From Paramagnetospirillum magneticum AMB-1 (GTDB taxonomy: Bacteria; Pseudomonadota; Alphaproteobacteria; Rhodospirillales; Magnetospirillaceae), in assembly GCF_000009985.1 (NCBI RefSeq), contig NC_007626.1:1892001-1956000 (forward strand): a stretch of 64,000 nt of DNA. The letters are read 5' to 3'. The notes under the pieces are model-generated. The model ran no database searches. It had not been told where the DNA came from and worked only from the letters and a program-made list of their open reading frames with translations. A program made the translations under genes and the position numbers. This document shows, piece after piece, positions 6,670 to 13,846 of this stretch; position 1 is the stretch's first letter, and every line of letters begins with the position of its first letter.

Positions 6670-7250
6670 TCGGTCGTCTTGCCGCCTTCCTGGGGTTCCC
6701 CTCGGCCGCCCTGCTGGGCTGGAGCATCATCGCCGCCCTGGCTCTGGCCGCCGCCGGATCGGTGGCCACCGGCATCATGGTCCACCGCTACGACTCCGCC
6801 CTCCACGGCCAGGCTGTCGCCGGCCTGCGGGCCGATGCCGCCCAGACCCTGTCCGACCAGACCGAAATCGTCCTGCGCCTGATGCAGGATCAGATCGACC
6901 GGTACACCAAGCTGGAGAACGACTATGCCCGCCTCTCCCAGGATAGCGCCCGCGCCCAGGCTGAGAGTGTTCGCCTGTCTGGCGACCTTGACGCTGCTCG
7001 TGACCGCCTGCTCGCCCTCGCCGGAGCGGATCGGCGCGGTGGTGGTGGCGCCGACGGCAAAGCCGATGCCGGCGCTGGAGGCTGTGCGCAATTACGTGCC
7101 GCCCTCGGTCGGGCCCTTGACGCTGTGGAACTCCTCAAAAGCGGCGGCGACGAAGCGGCTTCAATCGGACAGCACGCCGTAGACGTGGCCACGATTGCGG
7201 CCCGTGCCGCCCAGGACGCCGCCCGCGCCCCGAACTCCGGCCATGAGTGA
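6666..7250 (+). CDS. Rz-like inner-membrane spanin
   Basis: Starting at GTG 6666, which overlaps the upstream TGA, the 194-residue protein has one N-terminal membrane segment (LLGWSIIAALALAAAGSVATGI). A long periplasmic helical region follows (DQTEIVLRLMQDQIDRYTKLENDYARLSQD). That is the i-spanin architecture. A lipoprotein gene is encoded inside it in another frame, which is the classic Rz/Rz1 arrangement and the best evidence for the call. An in-frame ATG at 6555 inside the previous gene is not used. Confidence 0.75.
   Translation: MIGRLAAFLGFPSAALLGWSIIAALALAAAGSVATGIMVHRYDSALHGQAVAGLRADAAQTLSDQTEIVLRLMQDQIDRYTKLENDYARLSQDSARAQAESVRLSGDLDAARDRLLALAGADRRGGGGADGKADAGAGGCAQLRAALGRALDAVELLKSGGDEAASIGQHAVDVATIAARAAQDAARAPNSGHE
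6925..7182 (+). CDS. Embedded Rz1-like outer-membrane spanin lipoprotein
   Basis: This frame lies wholly inside the Rz gene. Its product begins with a basic n-region (RLRVFACLA), a hydrophobic core (TLTLLVTAC) and a lipobox VTAC with the acylated Cys at residue 29. The mature part has a modest number of prolines, as in Rz1 proteins. It would sit in the outer membrane and bind the Rz periplasmic domain to fuse membranes in the last step of lysis. A GTG at 6967 is an alternative start. Automatic annotation usually misses such nested genes. Confidence 0.65.
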   Translation: MPASPRIAPAPRLRVFACLATLTLLVTACSPSPERIGAVVVAPTAKPMPALEAVRNYVPPSVGPLTLWNSSKAAATKRLQSDSTP

Positions 7251-7458
7251 CTTCGGCGACGATGCGCAGACCATCCAGGAGCGCCACCTGATGCGATCCC
7301 TGGCCCGCGCCGGGGTCAAGCCCCGGCCCCAGGTCATCCCCGATCCCCATTGGGAGGTCGATCCGTCCCCGGCCTTTTGCCGCACTTGCGGCGGCAAGCC
7401 GGAGGTCGGGGCGTTGTGTGGGCCGTGCAGTCACCAATTGGACAAGGGGGGGCGATGA
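7243..7458 (+). CDS. Small zinc-ribbon protein
   Basis: From ATG 7243 the 71-residue product has FCRTCGGKPEVGALCGPCSHQ near its C-terminus, a CxxC...CxxC pattern that should bind zinc. Phage TraR/DksA-like proteins have a similar C4 finger, but the coiled-coil half is not obvious here, so the relationship is uncertain. The start is upstream of the Rz stop and the TGA overlaps the next ATG (ATGA), so it is translated with its neighbours. Confidence 0.55.
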   Translation: MSDFGDDAQTIQERHLMRSLARAGVKPRPQVIPDPHWEVDPSPAFCRTCGGKPEVGALCGPCSHQLDKGGR

Positions 7459-7814
7459 CCATTCAGATTGACCTGTGGCAATTGATGACCGCCCTGGGCG
7501 GCCTTTTGCTGCTCGGCCTCACCTTCCTGTTCGGCGCGGGCAAGGTGCTGCTGGGCCAGGTGTCCAAGCAGTTGGACGCCCGCTTCACCGCCATTGATTC
7601 CCGCTTCGCCACGATCGAGGCCACCAATGCCGACGTGCAGGAGCTGGAAAAGGCCTTCCTGCGCTGGCAGGCGGATCTGCCCCTGCACTACGTGCGCCGC
7701 GAGGACTACGTCCGCAACCAGACGGTGATCGAGGCCAAGCTCGACGCCATCAACACCCAGATCACCATGCTGCTGCGCGAAGGAGCCTTGCATGAGCACC
7801 GCCCTGCCCGTTGA
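7455..7814 (+). CDS. Small membrane protein with coiled coil (Mu gp25/DUF2730-like)
   Basis: The 119-residue protein has a membrane helix at about 9-30 (LMTALGGLLLLGLTFLFGAG) and then a predicted coiled coil (LDARFTAIDSRFATIEATNADVQELEKAF). The LPLHYVRREDYVRNQTVIEAKLDAI stretch recurs in Mu-like phages of alphaproteobacteria. In Mu this position holds gp25-type proteins of unknown function. It could also be a holin-like component. Both ends overlap neighbouring genes. Confidence 0.5.
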   Translation: MTIQIDLWQLMTALGGLLLLGLTFLFGAGKVLLGQVSKQLDARFTAIDSRFATIEATNADVQELEKAFLRWQADLPLHYVRREDYVRNQTVIEAKLDAINTQITMLLREGALHEHRPAR

Positions 7815-8121
7815 TCCCGACAAGGTCCGGCGCGAGACGCTGCGCTGGCTGATCATCCTGGCCTGCAACAATTCCGCTCCGGTGGAACTCAACGAGACCG
7901 TGATCCTGTCCATCGCCCAGGCGATGTATCCCGATTCCACGCCGCTGGAGATCAGGAAGGCGCTGGACTATCTCAAGGACCGCAACCTGGTGGAGTTGCG
8001 CAAGGACCCGGCGGGGCCGTGGTGGGCCAATCTCACCCGCTATGGCACCGACATCGCCGAATACACCATCGACTGCGCGCCCGGCATCGCCCGGCCGGTC
8101 AAGTACTGGGCGAACTCATGA
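7792..8121 (+). CDS. Phage winged-helix-like protein (Mu gp26 position)
   Basis: The 109-residue protein starts inside the previous gene. Residues 15-75 look like a winged helix (RWLIILACNNSAPVELNETVILSIAQAMY then STPLEIRKALDYLKDRNLVELRK). Such proteins (VpaChn25_0724-type) stand just before the gp27 gene in many Mu-like prophages. DNA binding is inferred from the fold only. Confidence 0.5.
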   Translation: MSTALPVDPDKVRRETLRWLIILACNNSAPVELNETVILSIAQAMYPDSTPLEIRKALDYLKDRNLVELRKDPAGPWWANLTRYGTDIAEYTIDCAPGIARPVKYWANS

Positions 8122-8681
8122 CGTCGCGTGGCGGCGTCGCCGAATTGCCGCCCTCGGTCAAGACCTGGCTCGACCGGGCGCTGGCCGACGGCAATTTCAG
8201 CGGTTACCAGCGCCTTGAAGAGGCGTTGAGGCAACGCGGCTATGGCATCAGCAAGTCGGCCATTCACCGCTACGGCCAGAAGCTGGAACGGCGCCTGGCG
8301 GCGATCCGCGCCTCGACCGAGGCGGCCAAGCTGTTGGCCGATGCGTCGCCCGACGATCAGGATGTCCGGTCCGAGGCGCTGACCGCCCTGATCCAGTCCG
8401 AGTTGTTCGAGACCATCATCAACCTGCAGGAAGCGTCCGAGGAGGACTTGCCGTCCGCCGACCGGGTCAAGCTGCTGTCCGGCGCCGCCAAGAACATCGC
8501 CACCCTGACCCGCTCATCGGTGGGGCTGAAGCGCTTTCAGGCCGAGGTCAAGGCGGAGATGGCAAAGGCTGCCTCCGCCCTGGTGGACAAGGCCGAACGT
8601 GCCGCCACCAAGGCCGGCGAAAGGGGCCTGTCGTCCGAGCGCCTCGCCCAACTGCGGCGCGACATCGCGGGGATGGCGTGA
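8118..8681 (+). CDS. Mu gp27-like protein (DUF3486), putative small terminase
   Basis: The 187-residue protein starts at ATG 8118, overlapping the previous stop (ATGA). The N-terminal half matches the gp27 pattern: LPPSVKTWLDRALADGNFSGYQRLEEALRQRGYGISKSAIHRYGQKLE. A helical part (SADRVKLLSGAAKNIATLTRSSVGLKRF) follows. DUF3486 proteins precede the large terminase and probably recognise phage DNA for packaging. Confidence 0.75.
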   Translation: MTSRGGVAELPPSVKTWLDRALADGNFSGYQRLEEALRQRGYGISKSAIHRYGQKLERRLAAIRASTEAAKLLADASPDDQDVRSEALTALIQSELFETIINLQEASEEDLPSADRVKLLSGAAKNIATLTRSSVGLKRFQAEVKAEMAKAASALVDKAERAATKAGERGLSSERLAQLRRDIAGMA

Positions 8682-8815
8682 TGCAGGTTTTCGTCGCCCT
8701 GGCCCAGGTCTTGCCGATTGTGGGTCTATGGATCGCGGCCTGTCTGACTGGGCGCGCCGCTTTTCTGGTGGGAATTCCTCCGCTGATCGCCTTCTGGCTT
8801 TGGCAGGGGGCTTAA
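8681..8815 (+). CDS. 44-residue protein with two membrane helices
   Basis: ATG at 8681 overlaps the upstream stop by one base, and TAA at 8813-8815 abuts the terminase ATG. The product MQVFVALAQVLPIVGLWIA... has two hydrophobic helices joined by a short TGRA turn and ends FWLWQGA. The exact fit between two packaging genes suggests that it is real. It could be a small holin-like or membrane protein; no function can be assigned. Confidence 0.5.
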   Translation: MQVFVALAQVLPIVGLWIAACLTGRAAFLVGIPPLIAFWLWQGA

Positions 8816-10453
8816 ATGGCCGTTGAATGGGTGCCACCCAAATCCCTGATCGATGATCTATGGGGCACTTCGGCGCTTTCCACCTACGACCCGCTGGGCG
8901 AGGGCATCCTCATGGCCCACCAGAAGCGGTGGGTCGAGGATCAATCCGCCTTTAAGGCGGCGGAGAAGGGGCGCCGCACCGGCTTTACCTGGGCAGAGGC
9001 CTGGGACGACACGCTGATTGCCGCCGCCGCCAAATCGGCCGGCGGCGACGATATCTGGTACATCGGCGACACCAAGGAAAAGGGCCGCGAGTTCGTCGCC
9101 ACCTGCGCCGGATTCGCCTCGCGCCTTGCCGGTGAATTGCTGGACATCGAGGAGTTCGTCTTTGAGGACGTGGAAGTCGACGAGCGCGGCGAGGCCAAGA
9201 CCCGCCAGATCGCCGCCTTCCGCATCACCTTCGCCTCTGGCCATCGCATCTCCGCCCTGTCGTCCCGGCCCGCCAACATTCGCGGCCTGCAAGGCATCGT
9301 GGTGATCGACGAGGCCGCCTTCCACCAGGATGTGGGCAAGGTGATCGAGGCCTGCCTGGCCCTGCTGATCTGGGGCGGCAAGATCCGCATCATCAGCACC
9401 CACAACGGCAACACCAATGCCTACAACACCCTGATCAAGGAGATCCGCACCGGCATCCAGGAGGCATCGCTGCATCGCGCCACCTTCGACGACGCCGTCG
9501 CCGGTGGCCTGTACGAGCGCATGTGCGCCGTCAAGAACCGCGCCATGAGCCCCCAGGACAAGGCGGCGTGGTATTCCAAGATTCGCCGGTCCTACGGTTC
9601 GCGCACCGAGGCCATGCGCGAAGAACTGGACGCCGTGCCCCGCGAAGGCGACGGCACCATGCTGGCCCTGGCCCTGATCGAGGCGGCCCAGCATCAGGAC
9701 TATCGGGTGGCGCGCTGGGTGCCGCCGGAACCGGCTGGAAGCCTGGAGTTCGTCGACTGGCCCGAACAACTGCGCCGTGACCACATGGATCTGTGGATCA
9801 AGGAGCACATCACGCCCGAGTTGGAGAAGTTCCCCGCCGGGGCGCTGTGCGCGCTGGGCGGCGACTTCGCCATGCGTCAGGACCGCGCCGCCTACGCCGC
9901 CGGTTACACCGATCAGATGCTGCACCGCCATGTGCCGTTGATCGCCGAACTGCGCCAATGCCCCTATGACCAGCAGAAGCAACTGCTGTTCTACATGGGC
10001 ACCTGGCTGCGCGAGCGCCGCCGCCTGCAGGGTGGCGTACTCGACGCCAACGGCAACGGCATGGTCCTGGCCCAGGAGGCCCGGCAGAAATTCGGCCCCG
10101 AGCGTATCGTCGAGCTGATGCCCTCCGACGTCTGGGCGCGGGAGTTTACGCCAAAGTTCAGCGCGGCCTTCGCGGACAAGACCTTCCACATCCCGAACGA
10201 TCTCGACACCCGGGACGATCTCCACCAATTCCGAGTGATCAACGGTGTCGGCAAGATCCCCGTGGACGTCCGCACCGAGGGCACCGACGGCGGCCGGCGC
10301 CACGCCGACGCCGCCGTGGCCCTGCTGAACTTCTATGCCGCCACCCTGGGCGGCGTGGTCGAGTACGGCTACCAGTCCGCCCGGAAGGCGGCCGAGGAAG
10401 CCGGCCGCCATGACGACGATGACGATGGCCGCTTCGGCCAAGGAGCATGGTGA
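8816..10453 (+). CDS. Phage terminase large subunit (Mu gp28-like)
   Basis: The 545-residue protein is the packaging motor. The ATPase part shows an unusual Walker A-like EKGRRTGFTWAEAWD, the Walker B GIVVIDEAAF, and the coupling motif IRIISTHNG. The nuclease half follows, with ALCALGGDFAMRQDRAAYA likely contributing a metal-binding Asp. It would cut concatemer-free Mu-type DNA out of the host and pump it into proheads. The stop overlaps the portal start (TGATG). Confidence 0.85.
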   Translation: MAVEWVPPKSLIDDLWGTSALSTYDPLGEGILMAHQKRWVEDQSAFKAAEKGRRTGFTWAEAWDDTLIAAAAKSAGGDDIWYIGDTKEKGREFVATCAGFASRLAGELLDIEEFVFEDVEVDERGEAKTRQIAAFRITFASGHRISALSSRPANIRGLQGIVVIDEAAFHQDVGKVIEACLALLIWGGKIRIISTHNGNTNAYNTLIKEIRTGIQEASLHRATFDDAVAGGLYERMCAVKNRAMSPQDKAAWYSKIRRSYGSRTEAMREELDAVPREGDGTMLALALIEAAQHQDYRVARWVPPEPAGSLEFVDWPEQLRRDHMDLWIKEHITPELEKFPAGALCALGGDFAMRQDRAAYAAGYTDQMLHRHVPLIAELRQCPYDQQKQLLFYMGTWLRERRRLQGGVLDANGNGMVLAQEARQKFGPERIVELMPSDVWAREFTPKFSAAFADKTFHIPNDLDTRDDLHQFRVINGVGKIPVDVRTEGTDGGRRHADAAVALLNFYAATLGGVVEYGYQSARKAAEEAGRHDDDDDGRFGQGAW

Positions 10454-12057
10454 TGTCCACCCAGAAATCCAGCCTGATCGACCCGGTTACCGGGCGGCCC
10501 ATCGAATATGACCGCCTGACCGAGGAGGAATCCGGGCCGACGCTCGCCGGCGTGCGCCAGATCCTGTCGGACCATCCCAGCTCGGGCCTCACCCCCCGGC
10601 GCCTCGCCTCCATCCTGATCGAGGCCGAGCAGGGCAATGCCGATGCCTATCTCGAACTGGCCGAGGACATGGAGGAAAAGGACCTCCATTACCGCGCCGT
10701 GCTGGGCACGCGGCGCCTGCAGGTGTCGCAGCTTCCCATCACCGTCGAGGCCGCCAGCGACGAGACGGCCGACCAGAAGATCGCCGACCTGGTGCGCGAG
10801 CACCTGGTGGACAGCGGGGTGATCGGCAAATACCTGTTCGACATGATGGATGCGGTGGGCAAGGGGTTCTCGGTGGGCGAGATCCTCTGGAACACCACCG
10901 CCAACCTGTGGACGCCCACCCGCATCGAATGGCGCGATCCCCGCTGGTTCCAGTTCGATCCGGTCGACGGCCGCATCCTGCTGCTCAAGGGCGGCGCCGC
11001 CGGCATGGGCATGCCCGAGCCCCTGAAGCCCTTCGGCTACATCGTTCACACCCACAGGACCAAGTCCGGCCTGCCGATCCGGGGCGGCCTGGCCCGTGCC
11101 ATGGCCTGGCTGTACCTGTTCAAGAATTTCGACATCAAGGCCTGGGTGGAATTCCTGGAGGTGTTCGGCCAGCCGATCCGGCTGGGCAAGTACCATTCCG
11201 GCGCCTCTGAGCCCGACAAGGCCACCTTGCTGCGCGCCGTGCGTAACCTGCACAAGGACGCCGCCGCCATCATCCCCGATTCCATGATGGTCGAGCTGAT
11301 CGAGGCCAAGATCAGCGGCACCATCACGGTGCAAAAGGAATTCGCCGAGTGGGCCGACAAGCAGGTGTCCAAGGCGGTATTGGGCCAGACCGGCACCACC
11401 GACGTGGGCCAGCACGTGGGCACCGCCAAGGCCCACGACAAGGTCAAGGACGACATCGAGCGCGACGACGCCGACCAGATCGGCGACACCATCAACGCGC
11501 AACTGGTCCGTCCCTTCATCGACCTCAATCAGGGACCACAGCATCGCTATCCCCGCCTGGTGATCCGCCGCCCAGATCCCGTCGACACCAAGCTGTTCAT
11601 GGAATCGGTCAAGACCTTCGTGGATATGGGCGGCGAGGTCGAGCAATCGGTGGTCCGCGACGTCATCGGCCTGCCCGACCCGCCCCAGGGCAAGGACGTC
11701 AAGCTGCTGCGCCCCTCGGTTGGCGCTCCGGCGCCGGCCGAGCCGCCCCCAGATCCCGCCGTCGAGGGCGGGCAGATCGCCACCCAGTCGCAGCAATCCA
11801 GCGCCCAGGCCACCGGCACCGACGTGATCGACGCCCTGGTGGATGCCCAACTGGCCGACTGGCAGCCCCTGGTCGATCCCATGGTCGCGCCGATCCACGA
11901 CCTGGCCGCCCGCTGCGCCACGCCCGAGGAGTTCCTGGCTCGCCTGCCCGAGCTGCTGGGCACGATGGATACGGATAAGCTGACCGAGGCCCTGGCGCGG
12001 TCCATGTTCACCGCCCGTCTGGCCGGCACCACCGAAACCGACGATCTCAATGGCTAG
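10453..12057 (+). CDS. Phage portal protein (DUF935, Mu gp29-like)
   Basis: The roughly 534-residue protein starts at the ATG 10453, eight bases after AAGGAG; an ATG at 10447 is too close. It has DUF935 features, including EQGNADAYLELAEDMEEKDLHYRAVLGTRRLQV split here as DAYLELAEDMEEKD and HYRAVLGTRR, then IEWRDPRWFQFDP and FGQPIRLGKYH. Portal rings gate DNA at the capsid vertex. It overlaps the MuF gene by eight bases. Confidence 0.85.
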   Translation: MSTQKSSLIDPVTGRPIEYDRLTEEESGPTLAGVRQILSDHPSSGLTPRRLASILIEAEQGNADAYLELAEDMEEKDLHYRAVLGTRRLQVSQLPITVEAASDETADQKIADLVREHLVDSGVIGKYLFDMMDAVGKGFSVGEILWNTTANLWTPTRIEWRDPRWFQFDPVDGRILLLKGGAAGMGMPEPLKPFGYIVHTHRTKSGLPIRGGLARAMAWLYLFKNFDIKAWVEFLEVFGQPIRLGKYHSGASEPDKATLLRAVRNLHKDAAAIIPDSMMVELIEAKISGTITVQKEFAEWADKQVSKAVLGQTGTTDVGQHVGTAKAHDKVKDDIERDDADQIGDTINAQLVRPFIDLNQGPQHRYPRLVIRRPDPVDTKLFMESVKTFVDMGGEVEQSVVRDVIGLPDPPQGKDVKLLRPSVGAPAPAEPPPDPAVEGGQIATQSQQSSAQATGTDVIDALVDAQLADWQPLVDPMVAPIHDLAARCATPEEFLARLPELLGTMDTDKLTEALARSMFTARLAGTTETDDLNG

Positions 12058-13453
12058 TCCCATGCTGCCGGCGCTGCCCCCCGCCGAAGCGGTGGCGGCC
12101 TTCCGCAACAGGGGCAAGCGGCTGGAGCCCAGCTTCGCCTGGCAGGATCTCTGGCACGAGGACCACGCCACCGCCTTCACGGTGGCCAAGTCCACCGGCT
12201 TCGACATCCTCAAGGATCTGCACCAGTCCCTGGCCGATGCCCTGGCCAACGGCACCCTGGAGAAGGACTGGCGGCGCCAGATCACCCCCATCCTCCAGGC
12301 CAAAGGCTGGTGGGGCCGCCAGGCCATGGAGGACCCGCTGACCGGCGAAACCAAGATGGTCCAGCTGGGCTCGGCGCGGCGCCTGCATGTGATCTTTGAC
12401 ACCAATCTGCGCACCGCCCATGCCGCCGGCCGCTGGGCGCAGATCGAACGCTCGGCCGAGCTGGCGCCATTCCTGCGCTATTCCGCCGTGCTGGACAGCC
12501 GCACCCGGCCGGAACACCGGGAATGGAACGGCACCGTGCTGCGCTGGGACCATCCCTGGTGGGATACCCATTTCCCGCCCAACGGCTGGTTCTGCCGCTG
12601 TACCGTCACCCAGATGGGGGAGAGCGATCTGGCCCGCCTGGGGCTGACGGAATCCGATGGCCCGCCCGCTGATCCCGCGCCGCCTAGGGCTTACATCAAT
12701 CCCCGCACCGGCGAGGTGTCGGAAGTCCCCGCCGGCATCGATCCCGGCTTCGCCTATAACCCCGGCCGGACAGGCTCCCCGCCGGCACCGACAACGCCCC
12801 CCGCTAGCCCATCGCCGTCCCCGGCGCCATTGGCAGCGCCGCTGGCCGAGACCATTCCCGGCCGGGCCGCCCGCGCCGCCGCCGCGAAATGGGTGGATGC
12901 GCCGCCCGCCTTGGCCGCCGCCGCCGGAAAGGACGCGACTGCCATGCTGCCGGCGCTGGAGGCGGACTTCGCCACCTGGGTCGAGCGAATCGCCACCGGC
13001 CAGGCCCATGCCATGGGCGACAAGCGGGTGGTGGGCACACTGTCCGAGCCGGTGCTGGAGCATCTGGCCGCCGAGCAGATCGTGCCCGAGAGCGGGGCGA
13101 TCACCTTGCTGGACCGCGACCTGACCCATTTCATCCGCCGCCTGAAGAAGGATCTGGGCAAGGCGCCGGACCTTGCCGACCTGGAAGGCATCCCGTCTTC
13201 CATCGCCAACCCGCAGGTGGTGATCTGGGATGCCGACCAGCGGAACCTGCTGTATGTCACCGCCGCCGCCGGTGACGAGGACCGCACCCTCAAGCTGGTG
13301 GTCGCCGTCAATCACGCCATCAAGCAGCGCCAGGCCGACGGCAAGCGCGCCATCGTCCAGACCAACGCCGTCATCCATGCCAGCCGCATGGATGCGCAGA
13401 TCCTGAGCCAGGACCGGCGGCGCTATATTCTGATCGAGGGGAGTCTGGAATGA
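12050..13453 (+). CDS. MuF minor head protein with C-terminal PBECR-like toxin domain
   Basis: Residues 1-195 form the phage Mu protein F-like head morphogenesis domain, with the typical RTAHAAGRWAQIERSAE, LDSRTRPEHREWNGTVLRWDHPWW and PPNGWFCRCTV. A Pro/Ala/Ser-rich linker covers about 205-280. The last 150 residues (VVGTLSEPVLEHL to YILIEGSLE) resemble the PBECR nuclease-like domains found at the ends of polymorphic MuF proteins, with RDLTHFIRRLKKD, ADLEGIPSSIANPQVVIWD and LKLVVAVN. The domain may enter cells with phage DNA or act on rival elements; this is known from the family idea, not shown here. The start overlaps the portal stop. Confidence 0.75.
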   Translation: MASPMLPALPPAEAVAAFRNRGKRLEPSFAWQDLWHEDHATAFTVAKSTGFDILKDLHQSLADALANGTLEKDWRRQITPILQAKGWWGRQAMEDPLTGETKMVQLGSARRLHVIFDTNLRTAHAAGRWAQIERSAELAPFLRYSAVLDSRTRPEHREWNGTVLRWDHPWWDTHFPPNGWFCRCTVTQMGESDLARLGLTESDGPPADPAPPRAYINPRTGEVSEVPAGIDPGFAYNPGRTGSPPAPTTPPASPSPSPAPLAAPLAETIPGRAARAAAAKWVDAPPALAAAAGKDATAMLPALEADFATWVERIATGQAHAMGDKRVVGTLSEPVLEHLAAEQIVPESGAITLLDRDLTHFIRRLKKDLGKAPDLADLEGIPSSIANPQVVIWDADQRNLLYVTAAAGDEDRTLKLVVAVNHAIKQRQADGKRAIVQTNAVIHASRMDAQILSQDRRRYILIEGSLE

Positions 13454-13593
13454 GGATGGTGATCGGTCCGGAGGGGCGCCTTACCCTCATCGGGATCGTT
13501 TCCGGTCCCCGCACGGTCAGCTTTCCGGCGATCGAACCGATCACCCTCTCATTATCGCCCTCTCCGGTCCCGATTTCAACGGGGCCGTTTTAA
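13450..13593 (+). CDS. Small hypothetical protein after the MuF-toxin gene
   Basis: ATG at 13450 overlaps the MuF stop (ATGA) and the frame reads 47 residues (MRMVIGPEGRLTLIGIVSG...) to TAA at 13591-13593. The coupling suggests that it is translated. It is small and beta-rich; an immunity role for the neighbouring toxin-like domain is possible but unsupported. The rest of the 13594-13846 stretch has no gene that I trust; it holds the repeated TTAAACG words and a palindrome. Confidence 0.35.
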   Translation: MRMVIGPEGRLTLIGIVSGPRTVSFPAIEPITLSLSPSPVPISTGPF

Positions 13594-13656
13594 AGCCGTT
13601 TAAGGGGGATGACGCCAGTGCCCATGCCGCCGATCCCTTAAACGCGGAATTAAACG
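13586..13656. repeat. Cluster of CGTTTAA/TTAAACG words with a 10-bp inverted repeat
   Basis: CGTTTTAA (13586-13593), CGTTTAAGGG (13597-13606), CCCTTAAACG (13635-13644) and TTAAACG (13650-13656) form two pairs facing each other. The inner pair is a perfect 10-bp inverted repeat 28 bases apart. AT-rich words like this are rare in the surrounding GC-rich DNA. Confidence 0.7.
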
Positions 13657-13774
13657 CCCCCAGGGGCAAAGACAGCCATCCGGCGGGGAGACTCGATCCC
13701 TCTCTTGCGCTGAAGGCGGCCAAGGGGCATCCTGCCGCCATCCCCTCAGATCCCCATCCTCGCCGATCCCGCAC

Positions 13775-13790
13775 GCGGAACACTTCCGCG
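13775..13790. promoter_or_regulatory. 16-bp palindrome before the protease/head operon (copy 2)
   Basis: This is identical to the 16-mer at 5855-5870 and here extends to a 7-bp arm (CGCGGAA-CAC-TTCCGCG). A TACCTT hexamer lies about 23 bases downstream. Mu has its PI promoter at this point, before gene I. The shared site suggests control by one activator, most likely the Mor-like protein. Confidence 0.5.
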
Positions 13791-13846
13791 CGGTCGTTCT
13801 TTGCCCGGCCGTCTACCTTTCCGGCTCACCAAGAGCGACGGAAAGC

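Noticed and set aside
10369..12414. 681-codon minus-strand frame over portal and MuF genes
   Set aside because: Shadow of two overlapping structural genes with clear families.
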